A stretch of 64,000 nucleotides of DNA from Mycolicibacterium sp. (GTDB lineage Bacteria; Actinomycetota; Actinomycetes; Mycobacteriales; Mycobacteriaceae), in the NCBI GenBank assembly GCA_020637165.1, contig JACJWN010000011.1, positions 1 through 64,000 of the forward strand, in the 5' to 3' direction. A program made the translations under genes and the position numbers. A model generated the notes under the pieces. The model saw only the letters and a list, made by a program, of their open reading frames with translations, had not been told where the DNA came from and did not search any database. Shown piece after piece: positions 39,856 to 50,970 of this stretch. Position 1 is the first letter of the stretch. The number at the start of each line of letters is the position of its first letter.

Positions 39856-41775
39856 GTGACCGGTCGCAGCACAGACCCACGGTTGAGCGAGCCGCAGTTG
39901 GGCCCACAATTGAGCTTCGCCTTCACCGACGGCCCCGCAGAAGCGGACGCGGTCGAGGTGTCGTTGCGCGAGACCACCTTCGTCGTCGTCGACCTCGAGA
40001 CCACCGGCGGGAGAGCCAGGCCCGGGGCCGGCGGTACCGCCGATGCGATCACCGAGATCGGAGCCGTCAAGATCCGCGGCGGCGAGGTCCTCGGCGAGTT
40101 CGCCACCCTGATAGACCCGGGTCGCGACATCCCGCCGAAAGTCGTCGAACTCACCGGCATCACCAGCGCCATGGTGCGAGACGCCCCACCGATCTCGGCG
40201 GTGCTGCCGATGTTCCTGGAATTCGCCCACGGGGCGGTGCTGGTCGCCCACAACGCGGGATTTGACATCGGCTTCCTGCGGGCCGCCGCCCAGCAGTGCG
40301 CCATCCCCTGGCCGGCCCCGCCGGTGCTGTGTACGGTGCGGCTGGCGCGCCGGGTGCTCAGCCGCCAGGAAGCTCCCAGCGTCCGGCTCTCCGCCCTGGC
40401 CAAGCTCGTCGGCGCGGCCACCGAGCCCACCCACCGCGCCCTCGACGATGCCCGTGCCACGGTGGACGTGCTGCACGCCCTCATCGCGCGGGTGGGCAAC
40501 CAGGGGGTGCGCACCTATGACGATCTGAAGGCGTATCTGCCCAACGTCAGCAATGCCCAGCGAAGCAAGCGTGCGCTCGCACAGCGGCTGCCACGCCGCC
40601 CAGGTGTCTACCTCTTCCGCGGCCCCTCGGCCGAAGTCCTCTATATAGGCACTGCCGGCGACCTGCACCGCCGGGTCGGCCAGTACTTCACCGGGGCCGA
40701 CCCCCGGGGCCGCATCAAGGAGATGGTCGCACTGGCCACCGCCGTCGACCATGTCGAGTGCGCCCACCCCCTGGAGGCGGGGGTGCGCGAACTGCGCCTG
40801 CTCGCCGCGCATGCGCCGCCCTACAACCGCCGGTCGCGGTTTCCGCGCCGGTGGTGGTGGCTGATCCTGACCGACGAACCCTTCCCCCGGCTCTCCATCG
40901 TGCGTGAACCGGCCCGGCAGCGCGCGGTCGGCCCGTTCCGGTCCCGGGCGGACGCCATGGAGACCGCCGAGTTGATCGCGCGGTTCACCGGGGTGCGGAC
41001 CTGTACAAAGCGGATCGCCCGCAACGGCGAGCACGGTCCCGCCTGCCCGCCGCGCGAGGTCTCCCCCTGCCCTGCGGTGCCCGGGCTGACCGCGTCGCAG
41101 TACGCCGCGGCACCGAGACGGGCCGCCGACCTGATCGACGGGCTGGACAACGCCGCCCTCGACGCCGCGGTGATGCGGATCGGCGAACTGGCCGGGCGGG
41201 CGCGCTACGAGAGTGCGGCACGGTTGCGCGACCAGACCGCCGCCACGGTCGAAACACTCTGGCGGGGCCAGCGGCTGCGCGCCCTGGCCGCGGTAGAGGA
41301 AGTGGTGGCCGCCGCCCCCGACGGCGCCGGCGGCTGGCACCTGGCGGTGCTGCGGCACGGACAGCTGGCCTCGGCCGGCTGCGCTCGGCGGGGCGTGCCG
41401 CCGATGCCGGTGGTCGACGCTCTGTGCAGCGCCGCGCAGGTCGTGCTGCCGCGCCCCGCCCCGTTGGGCGGAGCGCTGGTCGAGGAGGTCTCCCTCATCG
41501 CCCGCTGGCTCGAGGGCCCCGGCGTGCGGGTCGTCCGCTCCACCTGCGGCCTCGCATCGCCGCTGCATTCCGCCGGTCCGTGGCTCGGCTGGGCGGCTAC
41601 GGCACGATCCGCCCGGTACGCCGCCTCAGCGCTGCTCCGCCCCGCGGATTCACAGTTCTCGCGTGAACCGGACCCAGCGTTCCAGGAGTCGCTGCGCGGC
41701 ACCGGAGTCGATGGCCTCGGCGGCGCGGGCCAGCCCGTCCTCCCAGGACGGCAGCCATTCGGCGTGGCTGGATAG
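39856..41775 (+). CDS. Fused DEDDh exonuclease / GIY-YIG (UvrC-like) nuclease (Rv2191-like)
   Basis: A 639-residue, two-nuclease fusion. Residues about 40-210 form a DnaQ-type DEDDh exonuclease (Asp46/Glu48 in VVDLETT, Asp137 in NAGFDIGF, His193 and Asp198 in THRALDDA). Residues about 245-330 form a GIY-YIG domain (GVYLF, then VLYIG) as in UvrC N-terminal and Cho proteins. The C-terminal region has a UvrB-binding UVR-like motif ([20 protein letters not shown]). A role in nucleotide excision or damage processing is inferred. The GTG start was chosen on domain content and a -10 box. The 3' end overlaps the convergent trpD by 126 bp. Confidence 0.9.
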   Translation: MTGRSTDPRLSEPQLGPQLSFAFTDGPAEADAVEVSLRETTFVVVDLETTGGRARPGAGGTADAITEIGAVKIRGGEVLGEFATLIDPGRDIPPKVVELTGITSAMVRDAPPISAVLPMFLEFAHGAVLVAHNAGFDIGFLRAAAQQCAIPWPAPPVLCTVRLARRVLSRQEAPSVRLSALAKLVGAATEPTHRALDDARATVDVLHALIARVGNQGVRTYDDLKAYLPNVSNAQRSKRALAQRLPRRPGVYLFRGPSAEVLYIGTAGDLHRRVGQYFTGADPRGRIKEMVALATAVDHVECAHPLEAGVRELRLLAAHAPPYNRRSRFPRRWWWLILTDEPFPRLSIVREPARQRAVGPFRSRADAMETAELIARFTGVRTCTKRIARNGEHGPACPPREVSPCPAVPGLTASQYAAAPRRAADLIDGLDNAALDAAVMRIGELAGRARYESAARLRDQTAATVETLWRGQRLRALAAVEEVVAAAPDGAGGWHLAVLRHGQLASAGCARRGVPPMPVVDALCSAAQVVLPRPAPLGGALVEEVSLIARWLEGPGVRVVRSTCGLASPLHSAGPWLGWAATARSARYAASALLRPADSQFSREPDPAFQESLRGTGVDGLGGAGQPVLPGRQPFGVAG

Positions 41776-42732
41776 TCCGGCGCGGGCCACCATCGCCCCC
41801 GCCGCATTGAGCACCACGGCATCGCGCACGGCCCCCTTGGCGCCGGCGAACACCGCTCTGGCCTCTGCGGCGTTGGTTTCGGCGTCCCCGCCGACGAGCT
41901 CTTCGACCCTGGCGCGGGGAAAGCCGAAGCCCATCGGATCGAAGGTGAGCATATCGATGGTCCCGGCTTGCACCCGCCAGATCGTGCTGGTCGTCGTCGT
42001 GGTGAGTTCGTCAAGCCCGTCATCCCCGTGCACCACAAGGACGCTGGCCCCCCGGGCGGCGAAGACCCCGGCCATCACCTCGGCCAGCTCACCGAAGGCG
42101 CAACCGATCAGCCCGGCCCGCGGCCCCGCCGGATTGGTGAGTGGCCCCAGCAGGTTGAAAACCGTCGGCACACCGATCTCCCGGCGCGGCGGTCCGGCGT
42201 ATCTATATGAGGGATGGAACACCGGCGCGAAACAGAAGCCGATTCCCACCTCGGCCACGCAGCGGGCCACCTCCGCCGGGCCGAGGTCGATCCGTAGACC
42301 CAACGACTCGAGCATGTCCGCCCCGCCGCTGCGCGAGGACGCCGCGCGATTGCCGTGTTTGACCACCGGAACCCCGGCCGCGGCGACGACCACGGCCGCC
42401 ATGGTGGACAGGTTCACGGTGTTGGCGCGGTCTCCCCCGGTACCGACGATATCGACGGTATCGGTGCCGATGACATCGGTGGGAACCCGCTGCGCGTAGG
42501 CCAGCATGGTGTCGGCCAGCTCCCGGACTTCCGCGGCGGTCGGACGCTTCATCTTCATCGACACGCCGAAGGCGGCGATCTGCGCGGGCGTCGCGGCCCC
42601 GGCCATGATTTGGTCCATCGCCCAGGCCGCCTCCCCGGGCGCCAACGCCGATCCCGTCGTCAAACGGCCCAGGACCTGCGGCCATGAGGAAATCGGGGCA
42701 CTGGCGGAGGGCTGCTGCGGTGGAATCGTCAC
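41650..42732 (-). CDS. trpD: Anthranilate phosphoribosyltransferase TrpD
   Basis: A 360-residue enzyme that transfers phosphoribosyl from PRPP to anthranilate in tryptophan synthesis. Motifs seen are [17 protein letters not shown] (PRPP binding), [27 protein letters not shown] (anthranilate side), [13 protein letters not shown] and HGDDGLDEL with the Mg2+ Asp/Glu. The frame is open to 42831; the GTG at 42730-42732 gives the length of Rv2192c. It stands alone from other trp genes and is divergent from ctaE. Its last 126 bp are antisense to the end of the nuclease gene. Confidence 0.96.
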   Translation of the reverse strand: MTIPPQQPSASAPISSWPQVLGRLTTGSALAPGEAAWAMDQIMAGAATPAQIAAFGVSMKMKRPTAAEVRELADTMLAYAQRVPTDVIGTDTVDIVGTGGDRANTVNLSTMAAVVVAAAGVPVVKHGNRAASSRSGGADMLESLGLRIDLGPAEVARCVAEVGIGFCFAPVFHPSYRYAGPPRREIGVPTVFNLLGPLTNPAGPRAGLIGCAFGELAEVMAGVFAARGASVLVVHGDDGLDELTTTTTSTIWRVQAGTIDMLTFDPMGFGFPRARVEELVGGDAETNAAEARAVFAGAKGAVRDAVVLNAAGAMVARAGLSSHAEWLPSWEDGLARAAEAIDSGAAQRLLERWVRFTREL

Positions 42733-42801
42733 CGCCAGATCGTCGCACGCGGGTCGGCGCACACCCGGGCCGGGAATGGGTCGAAAGAAAACTTGTTGTG
42801 A

Positions 42802-43467
<666 letters not shown>

Positions 43468-43481
43468 TGAGAAGGGGTTCC

Positions 43482-44309
43482 ATGCGCACCTTTGGGTCTG
43501 CGAGAAGCGACAAGTCGCGCCGTCGGCTGCATCGCCGGCTTACCGGGGCTGTCCTGCTGCTGTTCGGTCTGGCGTTGGCAGGCGTCCTGGCCGCCACACT
43601 GACACCGAAACCGCAGGTGGCCGTTGCCGACGAATCGCAATCGGCGCTGCTCCGCACCGGCCAGGAGTTGTTCGACACCGCCTGCATCAGTTGCCACGGC
43701 GCCAACCTCCAAGGTGTGCAGGGGCGCGGCCCCAGCCTGGTCGGCGTCGGCGAGGCCGCGGTGTTCTTCCAGGTCAACACCGGCCGGATGCCGGCGATCC
43801 GCGGAGAGGCCCAGGCCGACCGCAAGAAACCATTCTTCGATCTCGCGCAGACCGATGCCCTGGGCGCCTATGTCCAGAGCATCGGCGGCGGCCCGCTGGT
43901 TCCGCGTGATGCCAACGGCCAGATCGCCGACCATTCGTTGATCGGCAACGACGTGGCTCGCGGCGGTGACCTCTTCCGCCTCAACTGCGCGTCCTGCCAC
44001 AATTTCACCGGCCGCGGCGGGGCACTGTCCTCCGGTAAGTACGCGCCCGGCCTCGACCCGGCCACTCCGGCGCAGATCTATACCGCCATGCTGACCGGCC
44101 CGCAGAACATGCCGAAGTTCTCCGACCGCCAGCTCTCCCCTGAGGAGAAGGAGGACATCGTCGCCTATGTCCGCTCCGCCTCCCAGACGATGAATCCGGG
44201 CGGCTACGGCCTCGGCGGCTTCGGGCCCGCTTCGGAGGGCATGGCAGTGTTCATCATTGGAATGGTGGCCGCGATCGCGGTCGCGATGTGGATCGGGGCA
44301 CGCTCATGA
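43482..44309 (+). CDS. qcrC: Di-haem cytochrome c subunit QcrC of the bc1 complex
   Basis: A 275-residue protein. A basic N-terminus and TM or signal segment (about 20-40) lead to two cytochrome c domains with CISCH (68-72) and CASCH (169-173); Met in NMPKFS-like loops is the likely axial ligand. A C-terminal TM anchor (about 250-272) follows. The two haems replace a free cytochrome c and pass electrons straight to CtaC. TTG 43464 and ATG 43467 are also in frame, but GAAGGGG before the ATG at 43482 decides the start. The stop overlaps qcrA (ATGA). Confidence 0.97.
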   Translation: MRTFGSARSDKSRRRLHRRLTGAVLLLFGLALAGVLAATLTPKPQVAVADESQSALLRTGQELFDTACISCHGANLQGVQGRGPSLVGVGEAAVFFQVNTGRMPAIRGEAQADRKKPFFDLAQTDALGAYVQSIGGGPLVPRDANGQIADHSLIGNDVARGGDLFRLNCASCHNFTGRGGALSSGKYAPGLDPATPAQIYTAMLTGPQNMPKFSDRQLSPEEKEDIVAYVRSASQTMNPGGYGLGGFGPASEGMAVFIIGMVAAIAVAMWIGARS

Positions 44310-45466
44310 GTGAGTCGAATCAGCCGGAAGGCGAGAACCTCGCCGGGATGTCGGAATCCGAACTATCCGCACTCGGCGGAAAGATCGACGGGGTCGACAC
44401 CGTCTTCAAGGAGCCCCGCTGGCCGGTGGCGGGCACCCGCGCCGAGAAGCGGGCGGAGCGTCTGGTCGCATTCTGGCTGATGTTCGGCGGCCTCATGGGC
44501 CTGTTGCTGCTGGTGGTGTTCCTGTTCTGGCCCTGGGAGTGGAAGCCCTACGGCGTCAAGGGCAACCTGCTGTATTCCTGGGCCACCCCGATGTACGGGA
44601 TCACCTTCGGGTTGTCGATCCTGGCGATCGGGATCGGCGCGGTGCTCTTCCAGAAGCGGTTCATCCCGGAAGAGATCTCCATCCAGGACCGCCACGACGG
44701 GCCTTCCTCGGAGTTGAACCGCAAGACCGCCGCAGCCACCCTGGTCGACGCATTCGACAGCTCGACGATCAAGCGCCGCAAGATGATCGGCATGGCCGCG
44801 GGCATCGGACTCGGGGCGTTCGGCGTCGGCACCCTGGTCGCCGGCATCGGCGGCATCATCAAGAACCCGTGGAAGCCCGTGGTGCCCACCGCCGACGGGC
44901 TCAAGGCGGTGTTGTGGACCTCGGACTGGACCCCCCGGTACAAGGGCGAGACCATCTACCTGGGCCGCGCCACCGGCCGCCCGGGTGACTCCCCCTTCGT
45001 CAAGATGCGCCCGGAGGACATCGACGCCGGCGGCATGGAGACGGTGTTCCCCTGGCGTGAGGAAGACGGCGACGGGGTCACCGTGGAATCCCACGAGCGG
45101 CTCGCCAAGGTCGCCATGGGTGTGCGCAACCCGGTCATGCTGATCCGCATCAAACCGGTGGACATGCCCCGCGTGGTCAAACGTCAGGGCCAGGAGAGCT
45201 TCAATTTCGGTGAGCTGTTCGCCTACACCAAGGTGTGCTCGCACCTGGGCTGCCCGTCGTCGCTGTACGAGCAGCAGACCTACCGCATTCTGTGCCCGTG
45301 CCACCAGTCGCAGTTCGATGCGCTGCACTTCGCGAAACCGATCTTCGGACCGGCCGCGCGTGCCCTGGCGCAGCTGCCCATCACCATCGACAAGGATGGA
45401 TACTTGGTCGCCAACGGCGATTTCATTGAACCCGTCGGACCGGCATTCTGGGAGCGCAAATCATGA
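44306..45466 (+). CDS. qcrA: Rieske iron-sulfur subunit QcrA
   Basis: A 386-residue actinobacterial Rieske protein with three TM helices (about 50-75, 92-115 and 158-180), more than the single helix of other phyla. The [2Fe-2S] ligands are Cys311 and His313 (CSHLGC) and Cys330 and His333 (CPCH). Disulfide Cys316 and Cys332 are present too. It carries electrons from quinol to QcrC in the cytochrome bc1 complex. The frame begins six codons earlier, but the ATG at 44306 overlaps the qcrC stop by 4 nt. It corresponds to Rv2195. Confidence 0.97.
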   Translation: MSESNQPEGENLAGMSESELSALGGKIDGVDTVFKEPRWPVAGTRAEKRAERLVAFWLMFGGLMGLLLLVVFLFWPWEWKPYGVKGNLLYSWATPMYGITFGLSILAIGIGAVLFQKRFIPEEISIQDRHDGPSSELNRKTAAATLVDAFDSSTIKRRKMIGMAAGIGLGAFGVGTLVAGIGGIIKNPWKPVVPTADGLKAVLWTSDWTPRYKGETIYLGRATGRPGDSPFVKMRPEDIDAGGMETVFPWREEDGDGVTVESHERLAKVAMGVRNPVMLIRIKPVDMPRVVKRQGQESFNFGELFAYTKVCSHLGCPSSLYEQQTYRILCPCHQSQFDALHFAKPIFGPAARALAQLPITIDKDGYLVANGDFIEPVGPAFWERKS

Positions 45467-47109
45467 GCATGAGCGTCGCTGACCGCCTTGATAAGGCTGC
45501 CGACAACATTGACTCGCGGTACCACCCCTCGGCGGCACTGCGACGGCAGCTGAACAAGGTCTTCCCCACCCACTGGTCATTCCTGCTGGGCGAGGTCGCG
45601 CTGTACAGCTTCATCGTCCTGCTGCTCACCGGGGTCTACCTGACCCTGTTCTTCGACCCCTCGATGGCTGAGGTGACCTACAACGGCGTCTACCAGCCGT
45701 TGCGTGGCATCGAGATGTCGCGGGCCTACGAGACGGCACTGAACATCAGCTTCGAGGTGCGGGGCGGCCTGTTCGTGCGCCAGGTCCACCACTGGGCGGC
45801 GCTGCTGTTCGCGGCGTCCATCATGGTCCACCTGGCCCGGGTGTTCTTCACCGGAGCGTTCCGCCGGCCGCGTGAGGCCAACTGGATGATCGGTGCGCTG
45901 CTGCTGATCCTGGCGATGTTCGAGGGCTTCTTCGGATATTCGCTTCCGGACGATCTGCTGTCAGGCACCGGCATCCGCGCGGCCCTCTCTTCAATCACAC
46001 TGGGACTGCCCCTGATCGGGACCTGGATGCACTGGGCGCTGTTCGGCGGCGACTTCCCCGGCGACATCATCATCCCGCGCCTGTATGCCGTGCACATCCT
46101 GATCTTCCCCGGGATCATGCTCGCGCTCATCGGTGTCCACCTCGCACTGGTCTGGTTCCAGAAGCACACCCAGTTCCCCGGCCCCGGCCGTACCGAAACC
46201 AACGTCGTCGGTGTTCGCGTCATGCCGGTGTTCGCGGTCAAGTCCGGCGCGTTCTTCGCGATGATCGTCGGGATCCTGGGCCTGATGGGCGGCTTGCTAC
46301 AGATCAACCCGGTCTGGCAGCTCGGCCCCTACAAGCCCTCCCAGGTCTCAGCCGGGTCCCAGCCGGACTTCTACATGCTGTGGACCGACGGACTGATCCG
46401 GCTGTTCCCGGCGTGGGATATCTACATCGGCAACCACACCATCCCGGCCGCGGTCTGGGTGGCGGTGATCATGGGCATCGTGTTCCTGTTGCTGATCATC
46501 TACCCGTTCCTGGAGAAGCGATTCACCGGGGACGACGCGCATCACAACCTGTTGCAGCGTCCGCGGGACGTCCCGGTTCGTACCGGAATCGGGGCAATGG
46601 CGATCGCCTTCTACATGGTGCTGACCTTCAGCGCGATGAACGACATCATCGCCCTGAAGTTCCACATCTCGCTCAACGCGACCACGTGGATCGGCCGGAT
46701 CGGCATGCTGGTGCTCCCGCCGTTCGTGTTCTTCGTGGCCTATCGGTGGGCTGTCGGCTTGCAGCGCAGCGACCGCGAGGTGCTCGAGCACGGCGTCGAG
46801 ACCGGCATCATCAAGCGGCTGCCGCACGGTGCCTACGTCGAGCTGCACCAGCCACTCGGACCGGTGGACGAGCACGGCCACCCGATTCCGTTGGAATACG
46901 AGGGTGCCGCGCTACCGAAGCGGATGAACAAGCTCGGTGCGGCCGGCAAACCGGGCCGTGGCAGCTTCCTCACCGCCGACCCGGCATCCGAGGACACTGC
47001 ACTGACCGACGCGGCGCATGCCGCCGAGGTGCGGGCTCTCACCGCCCTCAAGGAGTACCAGGACGAGGAGCACGAGGGCAACGGGAACGGCTCCCCCGGG
47101 TCACACTGA
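45463..47109 (+). CDS. qcrB: Cytochrome b subunit QcrB
   Basis: A 548-residue cytochrome b with about eight TM helices and an extended, hydrophilic C-terminus. Haem-b ligand pairs lie in the [21 protein letters not shown] and [22 protein letters not shown] helices, and the Qo motif is present as the family PDLW-type region near the IYIGNHT segment. It is the quinol-oxidising core and the target of imidazopyridine drugs such as Q203. The ATG at 45463 overlaps qcrA (ATGA); a second ATG two codons later is possible. A strong hairpin follows the stop. Confidence 0.97.
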   Translation: MSMSVADRLDKAADNIDSRYHPSAALRRQLNKVFPTHWSFLLGEVALYSFIVLLLTGVYLTLFFDPSMAEVTYNGVYQPLRGIEMSRAYETALNISFEVRGGLFVRQVHHWAALLFAASIMVHLARVFFTGAFRRPREANWMIGALLLILAMFEGFFGYSLPDDLLSGTGIRAALSSITLGLPLIGTWMHWALFGGDFPGDIIIPRLYAVHILIFPGIMLALIGVHLALVWFQKHTQFPGPGRTETNVVGVRVMPVFAVKSGAFFAMIVGILGLMGGLLQINPVWQLGPYKPSQVSAGSQPDFYMLWTDGLIRLFPAWDIYIGNHTIPAAVWVAVIMGIVFLLLIIYPFLEKRFTGDDAHHNLLQRPRDVPVRTGIGAMAIAFYMVLTFSAMNDIIALKFHISLNATTWIGRIGMLVLPPFVFFVAYRWAVGLQRSDREVLEHGVETGIIKRLPHGAYVELHQPLGPVDEHGHPIPLEYEGAALPKRMNKLGAAGKPGRGSFLTADPASEDTALTDAAHAAEVRALTALKEYQDEEHEGNGNGSPGSH

Positions 47110-47127
47110 TCCACGTCCGTTCGATCG

Positions 47128-47171
47128 CGCACAACGCGCGGCCGGGGATTATCCCGGCCGCGCGTTGTGCG
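47128..47171 (+). terminator. 19-bp perfect hairpin after qcrB
   Basis: Arms at 47128-47146 and 47153-47171 are perfectly complementary over 19 bp with a 6-nt loop (gattat), starting 18 nt after the qcrB stop. The stem is GC-rich and has no U-run, like many actinobacterial terminators. It probably ends the ctaE-qcrCAB transcript. Confidence 0.85.
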
Positions 47172-47637
47172 TTTGGGCAACTTCTCCCGCGTCGCGGGCC
47201 GCGGTGAATGCCTCACCGACCCGGACGTATCCATCAGAGCGGCCGCTCGCTGTGACCACCGCCGAAGGCCAGACCCCGATTCCAGACACCGACCTCGCGA
47301 ACGCCAAACTCCGCATGCCCGCCCGACCACTCCCCCGGCCAACCGTCTTCGCCGCCCCACCGCGGTATCGATGCCCTCACCGGGGAGACTGGTCGCCGAA
47401 ACCGGCATTCCGGCCGTCAACCCGATATGCCTACACCGGCTGACGGCAACCGACTTCGCCGCGAGCTCACGGCCGGCGCCTTCGAGCATGATGGCCTGGA
47501 AGCCATCGACCACCCCGGCCTGAACGAGAGCGGGCGAGACCTGTCCATTAGGGCATAGCCTTCGAGCATGCAGAGCGCCACGACACGGCGTTCGGGGACG
47601 CCGAGCCCGGTCGAGCCAGTCCTAAATGTGGCGGGGG
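47172..47637. other. Gene-free stretch with a duplicated 13-mer
   Basis: About 465 bp between the qcrB hairpin and the convergent DUF2561-type gene hold no open frame with a credible start, SD or known domain. The 13-mer gccttcgagcatg occurs at 47478-47490 and again at 47558-47570, exactly 80 bp apart. On the minus strand both copies read MLEG in different surroundings. This may be the worn remains of a former gene, but I cannot identify it. Confidence 0.4.
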
Positions 47638-48288
47638 CTACGCCTCACCGGCACGTGAGATCTCGAGCAAACCACGCTGGAATACCACCAGCACGGCCGG
47701 CATCGCCACGGTGATCACCGCGGCGACCCCGAGGGCCACCCAGGCGGCGGTGTCGCTGGACACCGCGAGCAGGTAGGTCGCGACGGCGACCGCGATCAGC
47801 GCCAGGCCCATCGCAGCCAGGATAGACGTCGTGCCACGAAGCCAGATCCGTTCGACCAGAGCAGGCGGCGCCGCTTGGCTCTGGGCCGTTCGTTCGAGCT
47901 CTCGGCGCTCGGCCGGATCAACGCCGAACACCCTTATCTTCTCCGTGGGCGCCTCAGTCGTCCGCGCCGGAGGCTCGGGGGCGGGCACCTCGGGAGCGGG
48001 AGCCGTGGGCTCAGCCTCCGCGGCGCGGCGTGCGCGCATCAGCAGCGGAATCGCACCGAGAATGACCAGGGCGGAGATCACGATGATGCTGTACAGCAAC
48101 CAGGACGACTGCCTGTGCCCCGCCTCGGCGGCATGGCCGCTGCCAAGACGGACCAGAGCCACGGTCGCGATGACCCCGGCGGCCAGTAGCACCAGCCAGA
48201 TGGCCCCGCACACGCCGACCATGATCCGGTCGACCGTGTCCGGTGAGCGTCCTGCCGTCACTGCACTGTCTGCCGCGTCTGAGGCCAT
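47638..48288 (-). CDS. DUF2561-type four-TM membrane protein (Rv2197c-like)
   Basis: A 216-residue protein with two TM pairs (about 22-45 and 62-82, then 150-172 and 178-200). A Pro/Ala/Glu-rich cytoplasmic loop (about 88-125) and an ERRELERTAQSQAAPPALVERIWLRG stretch lie between them. The function is unknown. A TTG two codons upstream is open, but the ATG at 48286-48288 overlaps the mmpS3 TGA by 4 nt, coupling the two. It corresponds to Rv2197c. Confidence 0.87.
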   Translation of the reverse strand: MASDAADSAVTAGRSPDTVDRIMVGVCGAIWLVLLAAGVIATVALVRLGSGHAAEAGHRQSSWLLYSIIVISALVILGAIPLLMRARRAAEAEPTAPAPEVPAPEPPARTTEAPTEKIRVFGVDPAERRELERTAQSQAAPPALVERIWLRGTTSILAAMGLALIAVAVATYLLAVSSDTAAWVALGVAAVITVAMPAVLVVFQRGLLEISRAGEA

Positions 48289-49115
48289 CAGCAACTCGTC
48301 TGCGCGGCGTTGTTCTGGTTCGATGACAGCACCGTCCCGTCGTTAGTGGTTATGGAGCAGTTCAGCCTACTGACCAGGAACAGGCTGGATGCCTGCACCG
48401 AGCCGACGTCGGACTGGGAAATCGGGGTCACCGTCAGCGACCACGGGATGTAAACATTGCGCTGGGTTCTCCGTCGCCCCGAGGCGTCGACGTAGGTCAC
48501 CGTGATGATGTCGCCGGGCGCCTTGGTGCCGGTGACGGTGTAAGTCACCTGCCGGGGTCCTGCCGGCGTCGTACTGGTCGGCGGGGGCGGGGGCGGTTCC
48601 TCAGTCACCGGCGGAGGCGGCGCCTCCTGGGTGACCGGCGGGGGCGGCGGCGGAGGAGGTTCCGGGGTCACCGTCACCGTCTCGGGCGGTGGCGGTGGCG
48701 GTGGTTCCGGTGGCGGGGGCTCTTCGGTCGGCGGGGGCGGCGGTGGAGGCGGCGTGGTGATCTCGTCCTGAACCGGGGGCGGCTTGGCCGTCGTCGTCAC
48801 CGGCGTGGCCAGATTATCGGTCTCGGTGGTGGTGACCAGTAGAGAGACCGACACCACCAGCGCAATCGCCGCGATGATGGCGGTCACTCCGACCACCCAC
48901 GGCCACTTGGGCGGCGGCAGGTCCTCCGGCGTCGGAGCCGGGTCGTAACTGTCGTAGTCGTACGGTTCCAGATCCGGCGGGATGTACGGGGCGAGCGTGT
49001 ACTGCTCGGACTCAGGGGCGGAGTAGGCGCGGGAGAATCCGGTGTCGGTCAGTTCCTCCCGGTCCCCGACCGGCTGATCGCCCATCTCCCCGTGTGGCGG
49101 ATTAGGCCCGCTCAT
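48288..49115 (-). CDS. mmpS3: MmpS3-like membrane protein with Pro-rich exterior
   Basis: A 275-residue bitopic protein. The cytoplasmic N-terminus (1-75) is Tyr/Asp/Glu-rich with [12 protein letters not shown]. One TM helix (about 78-100) is followed by an exported, Pro/Glu/Thr-rich stretch of about 90 residues and a C-terminal MmpS-type beta domain ([21 protein letters not shown]). Unlike other MmpS proteins, MmpS3 has no MmpL partner here or in H37Rv (Rv2198c). A role in cell division or envelope growth has been suggested. The frame is open 12 codons upstream; GGCGAGG just precedes the chosen ATG. Confidence 0.9.
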   Translation of the reverse strand: MSGPNPPHGEMGDQPVGDREELTDTGFSRAYSAPESEQYTLAPYIPPDLEPYDYDSYDPAPTPEDLPPPKWPWVVGVTAIIAAIALVVSVSLLVTTTETDNLATPVTTTAKPPPVQDEITTPPPPPPPPTEEPPPPEPPPPPPPETVTVTPEPPPPPPPPVTQEAPPPPVTEEPPPPPPTSTTPAGPRQVTYTVTGTKAPGDIITVTYVDASGRRRTQRNVYIPWSLTVTPISQSDVGSVQASSLFLVSRLNCSITTNDGTVLSSNQNNAAQTSC

Positions 49116-49262
49116 CCTCGCCAATCCTCTTTCGACTGCATGCCCCGGCACCCGGCGTCGGGCTTGCCGTCACCCAGGCAAACCCTACCCAACGCGGATT
49201 CCCGGCGGCGCATGAGGCGCGCCTCTGCTGAGGTCAGCGGCACCGAATCGTGACCCGCAGGG

Positions 49263-49682
49263 TCAGTGCTTCTCCGGCCCGACGTAGTACTCGAAGACCA
49301 GCCCGGAGACCGCGCCCAGCACCATGACGATGCCCGCGGCAATCAGCCACGGGAGCCAAAGGGCAGCGCCCACGGCCGCGACCGAGAAGGCGAGCGCGAT
49401 CAGGATCGGCCACCAGCTGTGCGGCGGGAAGAACCCGAGCTCACCCGCGCCGTCGGCGATATCGGCGTCCTCGTAGTCCTCCGGGCGGGTGTCGAGGCGG
49501 CGCGCCACGAACCGGAAGAAGGTACCGATGATCATCGCCAGACCGGCCGTCAGCACCAGCGCGGTGGTTCCGGCCCACTCGATGCCACCGGGCTCGAAAA
49601 TCGCGGTCAGTGTTCCGTATACGGCGGCGGCCAGGATGAAGAACCCGGTGAGGATCTCGAACAGTCTCGCTTCGATACGCAT
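49263..49682 (-). CDS. ctaF: Actinobacterial cytochrome c oxidase subunit IV CtaF
   Basis: A 139-residue protein with four TM helices in two pairs and a loop of [29 protein letters not shown], the CtaF signature. It is a structural subunit of the actinobacterial aa3 oxidase. The ATG at 49680-49682 is preceded by GGGGAG at SD distance, and the length equals Rv2199c; the longer open frame runs into ctaC and was rejected. It follows ctaC by 11 nt. Confidence 0.95.
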   Translation of the reverse strand: MRIEARLFEILTGFFILAAAVYGTLTAIFEPGGIEWAGTTALVLTAGLAMIIGTFFRFVARRLDTRPEDYEDADIADGAGELGFFPPHSWWPILIALAFSVAAVGAALWLPWLIAAGIVMVLGAVSGLVFEYYVGPEKH

Positions 49683-49693
49683 GTCGGACTCCC

Positions 49694-50779
49694 CTACTTC
49701 GTCGCCTGCGCGGCGGCGGTCTCCGGCTTCGGGATCACCTGTTCGCCCCTGCGGGTGTCGAACGGCTTGGTGCTGATCGCCAGCGGGGGCTGGTTGATCG
49801 CCTGCAGGGCCTCGGCGTTGTTCTTGCCGGAAATGCGGGCCTGGAGATAGGTCTTGAAATCGTCGGCCGGAACCACACGGATCTCGAAGTTCATCATCGA
49901 GTGGTAGGTGCCGCACATCTCGGCGCAACGGCCGACGAAGGCGCCGGTCTTGGTGATCTCGGAGACCTGCCAGATGTTGTCGGAGTGGTTGGCCTCCGGA
50001 TCCGGGAAGGCGTCACGCTTGAAGAGGAACTCCGGCACCCAGAACGAGTGGATGACGTCGGCCGAGGCCTCCTGGAACTCGATGCGCTTGCCGGCCGGCA
50101 AGACCAGCACCGGGATCTCGTCGCTGGTGCCGAGCGTTTCGACTTTGTCGAAGTTCAGGTAGGAGCGGTCCTCGGGGTTCAGGCCGCGGATCGCGCCGAT
50201 CTTCTCCTCGCCGTGGGAATCCTCGCCCTCCGGCTTGGACAACATCGCCGCTTTGCGGGCCGGGTCGGCGCCGTCGTAGTTGAACGATCCGTCCTTGAAG
50301 GCCACCTTCTGGTAGCCGAACTTCCAGTTCCACTGGAACGCGGTGACATCGACGACGACTTCCGGGTTCGGGTCCTTGTGCAGGATCTTCTGCTGGGTGA
50401 CCACGGTGAAGTAGAACAGCACCGAGACGATCAGGAACGGGATGACGGTCAATACCAGTTCCAGCGGCATGTTGTAGCCGAACTGGCGCGGAAGCTCCTC
50501 GTCGCCCTTCTTCTTGCGGAAGAAGGCGGCAGCCCAGAACATCATCCCCCACGTGATGACGCCGATGACCAGCGCGGCGATCACGGAGCCCAGCCACAAC
50601 TTGTGGTTGGCATGCGCCTCGGGGGTGATGCCCTTGGGCCACCCCAGCGCCAGCCCCTCCTGCCAGGTGCACCCGCTCAGGGACACGACCAAGGCAGCGA
50701 ACGTGGTGGCCAGGGCCGCCGTTCGCCGCCGGGATCGGGTCCTCGGGGTGCTGGAATGGCCTAGCCCGCGTGGTGTCAC
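49694..50779 (-). CDS. ctaC: Cytochrome c oxidase subunit II CtaC
   Basis: A 361-residue lipoprotein. The lipobox LSGC places the lipid-modified Cys at about residue 37. Two TM helices follow (about 60-82 and 103-125) and then the CuA cupredoxin domain, with His in [11 protein letters not shown] and the [12 protein letters not shown] loop (Cys285, Cys289, His293). An actinobacterial insertion (about 150-215) is present. It accepts electrons from QcrC. The frame is open 38 codons upstream; the GTG at 50777-50779 has AGGAGG 7 nt before it and was chosen. It corresponds to Rv2200c. Confidence 0.97.
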   Translation of the reverse strand: MTPRGLGHSSTPRTRSRRRTAALATTFAALVVSLSGCTWQEGLALGWPKGITPEAHANHKLWLGSVIAALVIGVITWGMMFWAAAFFRKKKGDEELPRQFGYNMPLELVLTVIPFLIVSVLFYFTVVTQQKILHKDPNPEVVVDVTAFQWNWKFGYQKVAFKDGSFNYDGADPARKAAMLSKPEGEDSHGEEKIGAIRGLNPEDRSYLNFDKVETLGTSDEIPVLVLPAGKRIEFQEASADVIHSFWVPEFLFKRDAFPDPEANHSDNIWQVSEITKTGAFVGRCAEMCGTYHSMMNFEIRVVPADDFKTYLQARISGKNNAEALQAINQPPLAISTKPFDTRRGEQVIPKPETAAAQATK

Positions 50780-50865
50780 TGTGGCGCCTCCTGTGTCACA
50801 AGCCGGGCCGATGGGTCTGCCCTGCACCCCGCGGGGAGCCGGCTGGACGCACATCGCCACGTCGA

Positions 50866-50893
50866 ATACTACGCAGCGTAGACCACCGGACAA
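50866..50893 (-). promoter_or_regulatory. Promoter of ctaC with overlapping inverted repeat
   Basis: On the minus strand a -35-like TTGTCC (50893-50888), a 16-nt spacer and a -10 TAGTAT (50871-50866) form a plausible SigA promoter. An inverted repeat CTACG-CAG-CGTAG (50869-50881) overlaps the -10 and the spacer, the position of an operator. The leader to the GTG would be about 80 nt. Confidence 0.5.
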
Positions 50894-50970
50894 CAGCAGG
50901 CTGACACACCGGCCGATTCAGTCCGACACGGTATGTCTTCGCAGGTTGGCGGTCGGGCATACTGGGCCGG

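Noticed and set aside
46833-47513. Minus-strand open frame of 226 codons running from the qcrB gap into qcrB
   Set aside because: Most of it is antisense to the qcrB 3' end and crosses the 19-bp hairpin; no SD and no recognisable domain.
47167-47523. Plus-strand open frame of 118 codons after qcrB
   Set aside because: Arg/Pro-rich composition typical of a chance frame in GC-rich DNA, starts within the hairpin and has no SD.
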